The notes below the pieces were generated by a model. The model was not told the origin of the DNA, ran no database searches, and was given only the letters and a program-made list of their open reading frames with translations. Made by a program: the position numbers and the translations under genes. From contig CAYUUP010000067.1 of the NCBI GenBank assembly GCA_964447925.1, forward strand, positions 1 through 8,469: DNA of 8,469 nt, written 5' to 3'. Of the stretch, positions 1 to 5,688 are shown one piece after another. This stretch comes from CAYUUP01 sp964447925 (GTDB lineage Bacteria > Bacillota > Clostridia > Oscillospirales > Oscillospiraceae). The first letter of the stretch is position 1. Every line of letters begins with the position of its first letter.

Positions 1-141
1 CAGGAAAAGGTCGGATTTAAGTATCAGTGGACAACTGAGGGCGTTGATGTTCCGCTGATGCGCGAAAAAAGGACATGTCATGTATATGCTATGACCAAAG
101 AAGAATGGTTACCTATTGATGAAAACAGCGCTCCCGATTAG
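1..141 (+). CDS. C-terminal end of a possible GNAT-family N-acetyltransferase (partial)
   Basis: Reading frame 1 is open from the window edge to a TAG at 139-141 and gives 46 residues. The fragment starts with EKVGFKY and contains HVYAMTKEEW near its end. A glycine-phenylalanine turn followed by a closing strand such as VYAMTKEEW is what the last third of RimI/RimJ-like acetyltransferases tends to look like. The catalytic and acetyl-CoA-binding parts would lie upstream of the window, so the family assignment rests on a short tail only. A terminator follows at 226-252. It could be some other small enzyme; the frame itself is more certain than the function. Confidence 0.45.
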   Translation, partial: QEKVGFKYQWTTEGVDVPLMREKRTCHVYAMTKEEWLPIDENSAPD

Positions 142-225
142 AAGTGCATGGAACAGTATACAAAGGCGCTATTTAATTGGATTAAACTGTAATATCTGAA
201 ATCGAAAATAACAGCATAACGCTGC

Positions 226-252
226 ACGGGCAGGGAATAAGACCCTGCCCGT
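226..252 (+). terminator. Rho-independent terminator of the upstream gene
   Basis: A perfect 10-bp stem (ACGGGCAGGG at 226-235 with CCCTGCCCGT at 243-252) encloses a 7-nt loop and is followed by a T-rich stretch, TTGCTTTATTCTTT. It lies about 85 nt after the stop of the partial gene and separates it from the thiamine operon promoter. Nothing else coding was seen between 142 and 225. Confidence 0.85.
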
Positions 253-300
253 TTGCTTTATTCTTTCACGTTACATTGTCATCCTTGGGAGAAATTCCTC

Positions 301-329
301 TTGCAATTTTGTGCCGTGTCTGCTATAAT
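301..329 (+). promoter_or_regulatory. Sigma-A promoter of the thiamine-uptake operon
   Basis: The -35 box TTGCAA is at 301-306 and the -10 box TATAAT at 324-329, with a 17-nt spacer. A TG at 321-322, one base before the -10, makes it an extended -10 promoter as well. Transcription should start near 336, about 35 nt before the riboswitch. Confidence 0.8.
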
Positions 330-370
330 ATAACAGGCTGCAAAAGCGGCTTCAGAACGGAAGACAAGTG

Positions 371-463
371 AATCGTCAGGGGGGCCGCCGCGCGGCTGAG
401 AGTAGAGCGAAAGGCTCTTGACCCTTTGAACCTGTTTGGGTAATGCCAGCGAAGGAAGCGATT
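371..463 (+). ncRNA. TPP riboswitch (THI-box) aptamer
   Basis: The conserved TPP-aptamer blocks appear in order. A G-run at 379-383 is the 5' side of P2. GCCGC/GCGGC (384-388 with 392-396) forms a short P3. CTGAGA is at 396-401. An optional hairpin AGAGC/GCTCT lies at 404-418. ACCC at 421-424 closes P2, GAACCTG is at 428-434, and TAATGCCAGCGAAGGAAG is at 441-458. P1 can form between AATCG (371-375) and CGATT (459-463). Known TPP riboswitches bind thiamine pyrophosphate and lower expression of thiamine genes. Here the aptamer sits in front of a thiamine-precursor transporter, as expected. Confidence 0.95.
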
Positions 464-492
464 TCTGAGGAATCAGAATATCTGTATTTGTG

Positions 493-541
493 CAGAGCAT
501 CCGCAAGACTGGGCTTGCCGGATGTTCTGAATTTCTTTTTT
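493..541 (+). terminator. Riboswitch-controlled intrinsic terminator
   Basis: A 15-bp stem (493-507 with 514-529, one bulged C at 519, loop ACTGGG) is followed by a T-run ending at 541, directly before the AGGAGG of the first gene. Its place between aptamer and ribosome binding site makes it the expression platform: TPP binding should favour termination. A small GGAA-loop hairpin (463-468 with 473-478) touches the 3' strand of P1 and could help the switch. I could not settle which strand forms the antiterminator. Confidence 0.85.
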
Positions 542-555
542 AGGAGGCATGCGCT

Positions 556-855
556 ATGAAAGCTAACGCTGCAATCCAAATCTTGCCTAACATGGCCACA
601 GATCAGGAGACTGTCCGGGTGGTGGATGCTGTCATCGACTACATCCGCAGCACTGGCCTGAGCTACTACGTTGGCCCCAGTGAGACGTCCATTGAGGGGG
701 ACAGCCTGGAGGAGCTTATCTCCGTCATCCAACGGTGTGTGGAGACAGCCACAAGGGCGGGGAGCGACAAGGTTTATGCCTTTGTCAAGCTGACCTACGC
801 GCCAGAGGGCGAGGTGCTGACCATTGAAGAAAAAACTGCCAAGCATCACCACTAA
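556..855 (+). CDS. Thiamine-binding protein of the MTH1187/YkoF (DUF77) family
   Basis: This 99-residue protein has the length and pattern of the MTH1187-type thiamine-binding family. An N-terminal strand AAIQILPNM is followed by a helix with VDAVIDYI. Then come the motif SGLSYYVGPSETSIEGD (about residues 33-49 including flanks), a long helix, and a last strand VYAFVKLTYAP. Family members are cytoplasmic ferredoxin-like proteins that bind thiamine or its pyrimidine part. They often sit beside thiamine ABC transporters, but their exact role is unsettled. The start is fixed by AGGAGG at 542-547, immediately after the riboswitch terminator. The 3' end overlaps the permease gene by 32 nt, so the two are probably translationally coupled. 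The chain ends in three histidines. Confidence 0.88.
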   Translation: MKANAAIQILPNMATDQETVRVVDAVIDYIRSTGLSYYVGPSETSIEGDSLEELISVIQRCVETATRAGSDKVYAFVKLTYAPEGEVLTIEEKTAKHHH

Positions 856-1606
856 GCTCCCTGCCCTGGGGACACTGATCGCTATCGTCCTTGTTTGGTT
901 CATTGCAACAGAGGGAGGACTGGTGCCGACCTTTATGCTGCCCTCTCCGGCGGCGGTGGCGTCTGCGCTGGTCAGCGATGCCGGGACGCTGGCGGCCAAT
1001 GCCGCCGTGACCCTACAGGAAACGGCCTATGGCCTGCTTCTGGGTATTGCCGTGGCCCTTGTAGTTGCCACGCTGATGCACCGTATCCAATTTCTATACC
1101 GGGCGCTGTATCCTCTGCTGGTGATTACACAGACCATCCCCACCATCGCCATCGCCCCGCTGCTGGTACTCTGGATGGGGTTCGGTATTGCCCCTAAGGT
1201 GGCGCTGGTGATATTGACCACCTTCTTCCCCATTGCTGTCTCCCTGTTGGAGGGGTATGCCGGGACTGACCGGGCCACCGCCGATCTGCTGCGATCCATG
1301 GGAGCCAGTCGGTGGCAGATTTTTCGCCATCTGGAATTCCCCTCTGCCTTGAGCCATTTCTTTTCCGGCCTACGGGTATCGGTGTCCTATGCTGTGGTGG
1401 GGGCGGTGATCTCTGAGTGGCTGGGAGGCTTCCACGGGCTAGGGGTCTATATGACACGGGTCCGGAAAGCCTATGCCTATGACAAGATGTTCGCCGTAAT
1501 CATTGTTATCGTGGTTGTCAGTCTGCTGCTGATGCTGCTTGTGAATGTACTGCGGCGTCTTGCTATGCCATGGGAGCGCTATGAGAAGGTTCAGCAGGAT
1601 GAATGA
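824..1606 (+). CDS. thiX: ABC transporter permease, ThiX-like (thiamine precursor uptake)
   Basis: This 260-residue inner-membrane protein belongs to the BPD_transp_1 superfamily, in the SsuC/TauC/ThiX branch. It has about six hydrophobic segments. A cytoplasmic EAA-type loop near residues 150-173 (LLRSMGASRWQIFRHLEFP) docks with the ATPase. The following SEWLGGFHGLGVYM segment (about 197-210) is conserved in this branch. The chosen start is a TTG at 824, inside the preceding gene, with GAGGTG at 811-816 as ribosome binding site. The next in-frame ATG falls inside the first hydrophobic region, so the TTG is preferred. The stop overlaps an ATG (ATGA at 1603-1606), but the next gene more likely starts downstream. 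Substrate choice (formylaminopyrimidine, hydroxymethylpyrimidine or thiamine) cannot be read from the permease. Confidence 0.88.
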   Translation: MKKKLPSITTKLPALGTLIAIVLVWFIATEGGLVPTFMLPSPAAVASALVSDAGTLAANAAVTLQETAYGLLLGIAVALVVATLMHRIQFLYRALYPLLVITQTIPTIAIAPLLVLWMGFGIAPKVALVILTTFFPIAVSLLEGYAGTDRATADLLRSMGASRWQIFRHLEFPSALSHFFSGLRVSVSYAVVGAVISEWLGGFHGLGVYMTRVRKAYAYDKMFAVIIVIVVVSLLLMLLVNVLRRLAMPWERYEKVQQDE

Positions 1607-1653
1607 CTGATTCCTGTTGGCAGAATCAATTCCTGTTATGGAGGGCTTATGAG

Positions 1654-2679
1654 ATGATAAAAGCATACATGAAAAAGTTGTTGGCTGCTATGATGGCCAT
1701 TTTAATACTGCCAGTTCTGACTGCCTGCGGAAGTTCCAACGCTGGGGAGGGAGATGGACTCACCAAAATTACCGTCTCCCTGGACTGGACGCCCAACACC
1801 AACCATACCGGCCTTTATGTTGCCCAAGCCATGGGCTATTTTGAGGAGGCGGGCCTTTCCGTCAGCCTTGTCCAACCGCTGGAGGACGGAGCAGAGGCAC
1901 TATGTGCCGCCGGCCAGGCGGAGTTTGCCGTCAGCTATCAGGATACCCTGGCAGCTGCCTTCGCTCTGGATGAGCCGTTGGGCGTCACTGCAATAGCGGC
2001 GCTGCTCCAGCACAACACCTCCGGGATTATCTCACGGGCGGGGGAGGGGATGAACACCCCCAGCGGGCTGGAAAATCACACATACTCCACCTGGAACGGT
2101 GCCATTGAACTGGCTATGCTTCAGCAGGTGGTGGAGGATGACGGCGGTGACTTCTCTCTGGTCACCCTGATCCCCAATAACAGCATCACCGATGAGGCAG
2201 CAGCGCTGGCAGAGAACCAAACCGATGCCATCTGGGTCTACTACGGCTGGGGCGGCATCAACGCACAGCTTTCCGGCTTGGAATTTGACTATTTCTATTT
2301 CAGTGACATCAACGAGGTTTTTGATTACTACTCTCCCGTGTTGATTGCCAATGATGACTTTTTGAGTGAGCATCCCGACACTGCCCGGAATTTTTTGGAG
2401 GCGGTGCAAAAGGGATATGAATACGCTGTTCAGAACCCCAAGGAGGCAGCTCAGATGCTCATCGACGGTGATAGCACCGGTTCATTGACAGGAAGCGAGG
2501 AGTTGGTCTATGCCAGCCAGGAATGGATTTCCCAACAGTATAAGGCGGAGGTGGAGCACTGGGGCTATATAGACGCCAGCCGCTGGAACGCCTTCTATAA
2601 CTGGCTCAATGAAAATGAGCTGGTGGCAAATGTTATTCCGGATGGAACCGGCTTCTCCAATGACTATCTGCCGGGTTGA
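1654..2679 (+). CDS. thiY: Substrate-binding lipoprotein, NMT1/THI5-like, ThiY family
   Basis: This extracytoplasmic receptor captures the pyrimidine precursor or thiamine-like substrate and passes it to the ThiX-like permease. An ATG at 1603 would overlap the permease stop. The start at 1654 is preferred because GGAGGG at 1640-1645 lies 8 nt before it and because it places a lipoprotein signal at the N-terminus: KKLL, a hydrophobic stretch, then the lipobox LTAC with the acylated Cys at residue 25. The mature part begins with KITVSLDWTPNTNHTGLYVA, the hallmark opening of NMT1/THI5-like proteins, and continues with YFEEAGL and a GQAEFAVSYQDTL segment. At 341 residues it has normal length. An ABC lipoprotein receptor fits a Gram-positive-type cell. 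Confidence 0.9.
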   Translation: MIKAYMKKLLAAMMAILILPVLTACGSSNAGEGDGLTKITVSLDWTPNTNHTGLYVAQAMGYFEEAGLSVSLVQPLEDGAEALCAAGQAEFAVSYQDTLAAAFALDEPLGVTAIAALLQHNTSGIISRAGEGMNTPSGLENHTYSTWNGAIELAMLQQVVEDDGGDFSLVTLIPNNSITDEAAALAENQTDAIWVYYGWGGINAQLSGLEFDYFYFSDINEVFDYYSPVLIANDDFLSEHPDTARNFLEAVQKGYEYAVQNPKEAAQMLIDGDSTGSLTGSEELVYASQEWISQQYKAEVEHWGYIDASRWNAFYNWLNENELVANVIPDGTGFSNDYLPG

Positions 2680-2718
2680 CGGCAGAGCTGCTGCGCATAT
2701 GAGAGAGGAGATCCGGTT

Positions 2719-3501
2719 ATGAAGCATGAGATCAGCGAAGCCTGCCTGCCTGTGCTGGAATGCCGGGGTATTGTGAAGTCCTATGATGGAAGGGTCATCA
2801 TTGAGGATATCTCTCTCCAGCTGAATGAAGGAGAACTGGTCAGCCTGCTGGGTGTCAGCGGGGCAGGGAAAACCACCCTGTTCCATGTTCTCTCCGGGCT
2901 GGAACGGCCCGAGAGGGGTGAGGTCTGCCTCTCCGGCAGGGACATCACGGGAAAGCCCGGTTCAGTCAGCTATATGCTCCAGCGGGATCTGCTTTTACCT
3001 CATAAGAAGATCATAGATAATTTGGCCCTCCCCCTGGTCATCCGGGGGGAGAAGCCCCGGACTGCCAGAAAGACGGCGGCCACCTATCTCCCCGCTTTTG
3101 GCTTGGAAGGGACGGCGGACAAATATCCCGCCCAGCTCTCCGGCGGGATGCGCCAGCGGGCGGCTCTGCTGCGGACCTTTTTGGGCAGCAGGGGAGTGGC
3201 CCTGCTGGATGAGCCCTTCTCTGCCTTGGACGCTCTGACCAAGCGGGAGATCCACCGGTGGTACATGAAGATGATGGAGCAGCTGCGGCTTACCACCCTG
3301 TTTATCACCCACGACATTGATGAGGCGATTCTCCTCTCTGACCGCATCTATATTCTGTCCGGGAAGCCAGGCCGTATCGCGGCGGAACTCACCGTGTCTC
3401 CGCCCCGGCCCCGGAGCATAGATTTTTCCCTCAGCCCGGAATTCCTGGACTATAAGCGCCGGATCCTGGCCCTATTGGAGGGAAGACCGGAAGAAAAGTG
3501 A
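2719..3501 (+). CDS. thiZ: ABC transporter ATP-binding protein, ThiZ-like
   Basis: This is the cytoplasmic ATPase that powers the transporter encoded by the two genes before it. All nucleotide-binding motifs are intact: Walker A GVSGAGKTT (residues 45-53), Q-loop Gln88, signature LSGGM (140-144) followed by RQR, Walker B ALLDEP (161-166), D-loop SALD (168-171) and the H-loop His198 in THD. Length (260 aa) and the C-terminal tail match the SsuB/TauB/ThiZ branch. The start has GAGAGGAG at 2703-2710, 8 nt upstream. It is the last gene of the operon; a hairpin at 3517-3544 follows its stop by 15 nt. The Walker A motif has Ala in place of the commoner Cys or Ser, which is permitted. Confidence 0.92.
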   Translation: MKHEISEACLPVLECRGIVKSYDGRVIIEDISLQLNEGELVSLLGVSGAGKTTLFHVLSGLERPERGEVCLSGRDITGKPGSVSYMLQRDLLLPHKKIIDNLALPLVIRGEKPRTARKTAATYLPAFGLEGTADKYPAQLSGGMRQRAALLRTFLGSRGVALLDEPFSALDALTKREIHRWYMKMMEQLRLTTLFITHDIDEAILLSDRIYILSGKPGRIAAELTVSPPRPRSIDFSLSPEFLDYKRRILALLEGRPEEK

Positions 3502-3510
3502 ACACAGAGC

Positions 3511-3544
3511 AAAAAAGGGAGCTGGCCCGTTGGAGCCAGCTCCC
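3511..3544 (-). terminator. Bidirectional terminator between convergent genes
   Basis: A perfect 10-bp stem (GGGAGCTGGC at 3517-3526 with GCCAGCTCCC at 3535-3544) encloses an 8-nt loop. Read on the minus strand it is followed at once by six T (the A-run at 3511-3516), so it is a textbook terminator for the LRR gene that ends at 3561. On the plus strand the same hairpin follows the ATPase stop but has only a weak, delayed T-rich tail (GTCCTGTTATGCTGTTTT). It probably serves both transcripts, better for the minus strand. Confidence 0.85.
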
Positions 3545-3560
3545 GTCCTGTTATGCTGTT

Positions 3561-5084
3561 TTATCTTGTCCGCTTCTTCAGCAGGACCATGGCTCCAAGG
3601 CCCGTCATGCTGACCAGCAGGACAGCGGCCCACAGCATGGGCTGGGCGTGATCCGCCAAGCCCTCGTCTTCCGTGGTGGTGTCACCAGTGGTGGAATCGC
3701 CGTTATCAGTTGGGGTGGTTTCATCAGTGGTGGGAACGCTCAAGACAGTTATGGTGGCAGTGGCAGTGCCGGTGGTGAAGGTCAGGGTGACTTCATGGTC
3801 ACCGGGTGCCAGACTGTCCAGAAAATCGCTGTGGAAGGTGACGATGGTGGAACCCTCAGTCAGGTCATAGCTGCTGGCGTCTACCGTCTTGCCGTCCACA
3901 GCCACGGAGATGAGATCTGCCAATTCGCCGCTGCAGTGGATGGAGGCACACGCGCCGGAGCCGATGGTATAGCTGGTATCGGTGGCGGTGTCCAGGATCA
4001 CAGGGGTATCGCCATCGTCATCGCCGTCATCGGTGTTTTTCTCATAGGCCACCCAGGTGACAGTTCCGCCGTAATCCTGCATGACGTCTTCAGTCCAGGA
4101 GGAGTCATCTGCGGGATAGTAGGCGGTCAGTGTGCATCCAGAAAAAATACTGTCAAAGGAGGAGAAAGAGGGGGCGCTGCCCTCGAAGGTGACACTGGTC
4201 AGGCTGTCACATGCAACGAACGCACCACCACCGATACTGGTAACGCTGGCGGGGATGGTGATGCTGGTCGGAATATTGCAAGCGTAGAATGAATATTTCC
4301 CGATGGTGGTGACGCCGTTGGGTATTTCCACCATAGCTCCGGTCTTGCCTGCGGGGTAGTAAACCAACTCGGTCACGTCCTTGTTATACAGCACGCCGTC
4401 CACGGAAGCATAGTTCTTATTATCAGGGGACACCACGATTTCTGTTAAGTTGTAGCAGGCAGTGAACACCGTGAGACTAATGCTGGTGACGCTGGCGGGG
4501 ATGGTGATGCTGGTCAGGCCACAGGCAAAGAACGCAGAGGCCCCGATGGTGGTGACGCTGTCCGGAATATTGATGCTGGCCAGGCTGGTGCAGTTAGAGA
4601 ACGCAGATTGCCCGATGGTGGTGACGCTGTCCGGGATGGTGACGCTGGTCAGACTGGTGCAGTTCCAGAACATATAGTCCCCGATAGCGGTGACGCTGCC
4701 CAGGATGGTGACGTCAGTCAGGCTGTAGCAGTCCATGAACGCCCAGACCCCAATGGTGGTGACGCTGTTCGGGATAGTGATGCTGGTCAGGTTTTCACAG
4801 TCAAGGAACGCCCCGGCCCCAATGGTTGTGATATTCCCATCCAGCACGACTTTAAGGATATCATTGCGGTAATCGCTCCAGGGCGTGGAGCTATTCTCGT
4901 AATCTTCCATGGCCCCGGTGCCGCTGATGGTCAGGACACCGTCCTCCGTCAGCGTCCAGGTCAGGTCATCGCCGCAGGTGCCGCTGGCCGCCGCACCTGT
5001 CGCGAAGGCGGAGAGCCCGCACAGAGACAGGACCAGCGCCATGGCCAGAACCAGCGACAGCAGCTTGGATATGCGTGTTTTCAT
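3561..5084 (-). CDS. BspA-like leucine-rich-repeat cell-surface protein
   Basis: The 507-residue protein is exported and membrane-anchored. A signal peptide covers about residues 1-29 (charged start, hydrophobic core, likely cut after SAFA). An entry module with TWTLTEDGVLTISG follows. LRR_5/BspA-type repeats run from about residue 75 to 307, with a core like LTSITIPDSVTTIGQSAF. Then come a YYPADDSSW closing module, an acidic linker (331-340), a beta-sandwich domain at about 341-428 that resembles CBM_X2/Ig-like domains, a Thr/Asp-rich stalk (429-467), and one membrane helix ending in KKRTR. No LPxTG motif is visible before that helix, so sortase attachment is unlikely. Start: AAGGAG lies at 5094-5099 on the minus strand. 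Relatives in gut Firmicutes are thought to bind host or microbial surfaces; the ligand here is unknown. Confidence 0.88.
   Translation of the reverse strand: MKTRISKLLSLVLAMALVLSLCGLSAFATGAAASGTCGDDLTWTLTEDGVLTISGTGAMEDYENSSTPWSDYRNDILKVVLDGNITTIGAGAFLDCENLTSITIPNSVTTIGVWAFMDCYSLTDVTILGSVTAIGDYMFWNCTSLTSVTIPDSVTTIGQSAFSNCTSLASINIPDSVTTIGASAFFACGLTSITIPASVTSISLTVFTACYNLTEIVVSPDNKNYASVDGVLYNKDVTELVYYPAGKTGAMVEIPNGVTTIGKYSFYACNIPTSITIPASVTSIGGGAFVACDSLTSVTFEGSAPSFSSFDSIFSGCTLTAYYPADDSSWTEDVMQDYGGTVTWVAYEKNTDDGDDDGDTPVILDTATDTSYTIGSGACASIHCSGELADLISVAVDGKTVDASSYDLTEGSTIVTFHSDFLDSLAPGDHEVTLTFTTGTATATITVLSVPTTDETTPTDNGDSTTGDTTTEDEGLADHAQPMLWAAVLLVSMTGLGAMVLLKKRTR
4164..4790 (-). repeat. Tandem LRR-encoding repeats, unit about 69 bp
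   Basis: Inside the BspA-like gene, five consecutive units of 22-23 codons occupy 4449-4790 and two more lie at 4164-4301, after a longer divergent unit. Each encodes the pattern LTSITIP-SVTTIG-AF--C. The units are alike at DNA level: on the plus strand, blocks such as GGTGACGCTGTCCGGGAT and GATGCTGGTCAGG recur. Such arrays can change copy number by recombination and can be collapsed in short-read assemblies. Confidence 0.85.
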
Positions 5085-5180
5085 GTAAAATCGCTCCTTA
5101 CTATGAATTATTCAAGGGGCCGCACGCCGTATGGACTGATTTTTGCGGCTGTGCGAAGGATATTTACGCTGACCCCGTGT

Positions 5181-5199
5181 GTGATAATAATTATATCAC
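5181..5199. promoter_or_regulatory. Inverted repeat over the -10 box, candidate operator
   Basis: GTGATA (5181-5186) and TATCAC (5194-5199) form a 6-bp inverted repeat with a 7-nt AT-only spacer. It covers the -10 box of the BspA-like gene promoter and its likely start site, which is a place where a repressor dimer would block transcription. The regulator is unknown. The broken Xre-like gene next door is one speculative candidate for its former partner. Confidence 0.4.
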
Positions 5200-5218
5200 T
5201 TTGTAGCGGATACGTCAA
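5190..5218 (-). promoter_or_regulatory. Promoter of the BspA-like gene
   Basis: On the minus strand TTGACG (5218-5213) and TATAAT (5195-5190) are separated by 17 nt. The start of transcription would be near 5183, leaving a leader of about 100 nt before the ATG at 5084. No riboswitch-like motif was recognised in that leader. Confidence 0.7.
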
Positions 5219-5273
5219 GAACTTTATTATTTCTAAACAAAGTAGTAAGATGCGTTATACTAGGGGAGAGGCG

Positions 5274-5400
5274 GTGAACAAGATGATTGGAGAACGGCTG
5301 GCGGAGGTCAGGAAGAATTACGTCAGAGCTGGCAGAACTGCGGCAGTATGAGGAATTTCTTGTCTATAGACGCAGAAAGAAGCGGTCAGGGGCATCCTGA
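5274..5400 (+). pseudogene. Broken remnant resembling an Xre-type helix-turn-helix regulator
   Basis: A start (GTG at 5274 or ATG at 5283, with AGGGGAGAGG at 5262-5271 upstream) leads into MIGERLAEVRKN, a typical opening of Xre/Cro-type DNA-binding proteins. That frame then reads only YVRAGRTAAV and stops at 5351. In the +1 frame of the same stretch lies SELAELRQYEEFLVYRRRKK, ending with TGA at 5398-5400; this looks like the C-terminal tail of such regulators. The middle, including the recognition helix, is absent. I read it as an internal deletion plus frameshift that joined the two ends of a former gene. The fragments are short, so this is an inference from pattern only. Confidence 0.45.
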
Positions 5401-5424
5401 TCCATTGATGCGCGTTTGATATAC

Positions 5425-5475
5425 AGAGGGCTGTATCCCGCAGTTTTGCATTCTTGGCGGGGCGGCCTCTTTTTT
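5425..5475 (+). terminator. Possible imperfect terminator after the regulator remnant
   Basis: AGAGG (5425-5429) can pair with CCTCT (5466-5470), continued by CTG with CGG-type pairs and by CCCGC (5437-5441) with GCGGG (5457-5461). A T-run follows (to 5475). The stem has a bulge and an internal loop. A simpler hairpin ATACAG/CTGTAT at 5421-5436 overlaps it. Either way it separates the remnant from the next promoter. Confidence 0.45.
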
Positions 5476-5488
5476 ATGCAATTTCCAT

Positions 5489-5518
5489 TTGACAGATCCG
5501 GGGGAGAGATGTTATAAT
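5489..5518 (+). promoter_or_regulatory. Perfect-hexamer sigma-A promoter of the MATE operon
   Basis: TTGACA (5489-5494) and TATAAT (5513-5518) both match consensus, with an 18-nt spacer. Transcription should start near 5525, giving a leader of about 165 nt. So strong a promoter in front of a pump gene fits an operon held off by an RNA switch. Confidence 0.85.
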
Positions 5519-5524
5519 AATGTT

Positions 5525-5660
5525 GTCCCCGTGCGGCAATTTGCGTGCTGCAAATTGCATTTCAATCGAATAGCCTCACCTGAAGGGAAACCCCCTGCCT
5601 GGGTGTCGATGCGTGTTGCCGAGAGCGTAAGTCCAGCTAATCTGCCGCACATATCTACAA
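5525..5660 (+). ncRNA. Structured leader RNA, candidate guanidine-IV (mepA-motif) riboswitch
   Basis: The leader folds into a closed domain. GTGCGGCA (5531-5538) pairs perfectly with TGCCGCAC (5643-5650). Inside, GCAATTTGC (5536-5544) and GCAAATTGC (5550-5558) form a 9-bp hairpin that competes for three bases with the closing stem. Next, ATCGA (5565-5569) pairs with TCGAT (5606-5610) and encloses CACC (5577-5580) with GGTG (5602-5605) and a GGGAAACCC core. The domain ends in an unpaired, conserved-looking stretch around GAGAGCGTAAGTCCAG. I name guanidine-IV because that class was first described as a motif upstream of MepA-type MATE pump genes in Clostridia, which is exactly this context; I could not align it to a covariance model. 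The class is inference, the structure is visible. Confidence 0.5.
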
Positions 5661-5688
5661 CCATATTACAGGAGGTTCTTTTCAAATT

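Noticed and set aside
148..192. 14-codon open frame after the first partial gene
   Set aside because: It is too short, has no ribosome binding site and ends ahead of a terminator; no family resemblance.
376..999. Minus-strand frame of 207 codons over the riboswitch and the first gene
   Set aside because: It is antisense to a recognised TPP riboswitch and to a recognised protein family, so it is a shadow.
1603..1656. ATG at 1603 overlapping the permease stop as start of the binding lipoprotein
   Set aside because: It would place 17 odd residues before the lipoprotein signal. The ATG at 1654 has GGAGGG at proper spacing and gives a standard signal peptide.
3498..4292. Long plus-strand frame of 264 codons
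   Set aside because: It is antisense to the LRR gene, glycine-rich because of the repeat DNA, has no ribosome binding site of its own, and the minus strand carries a full signal peptide, repeat and anchor architecture.
4608..5351. Plus-strand frame of 247 codons running into the regulator remnant
   Set aside because: Most of it is the shadow of the LRR gene. Only its last part, from about 5274, makes sense, and there as a remnant with its own ribosome binding site.
5571..5650. Cobalamin riboswitch in the MATE leader
   Set aside because: The end AAGTCCAGCTAATCTGCC resembles a B12 box and GGGAA occurs upstream, but the core blocks around GGTGAAATCC and CCGCAACTGT are missing and the spacing is too short.
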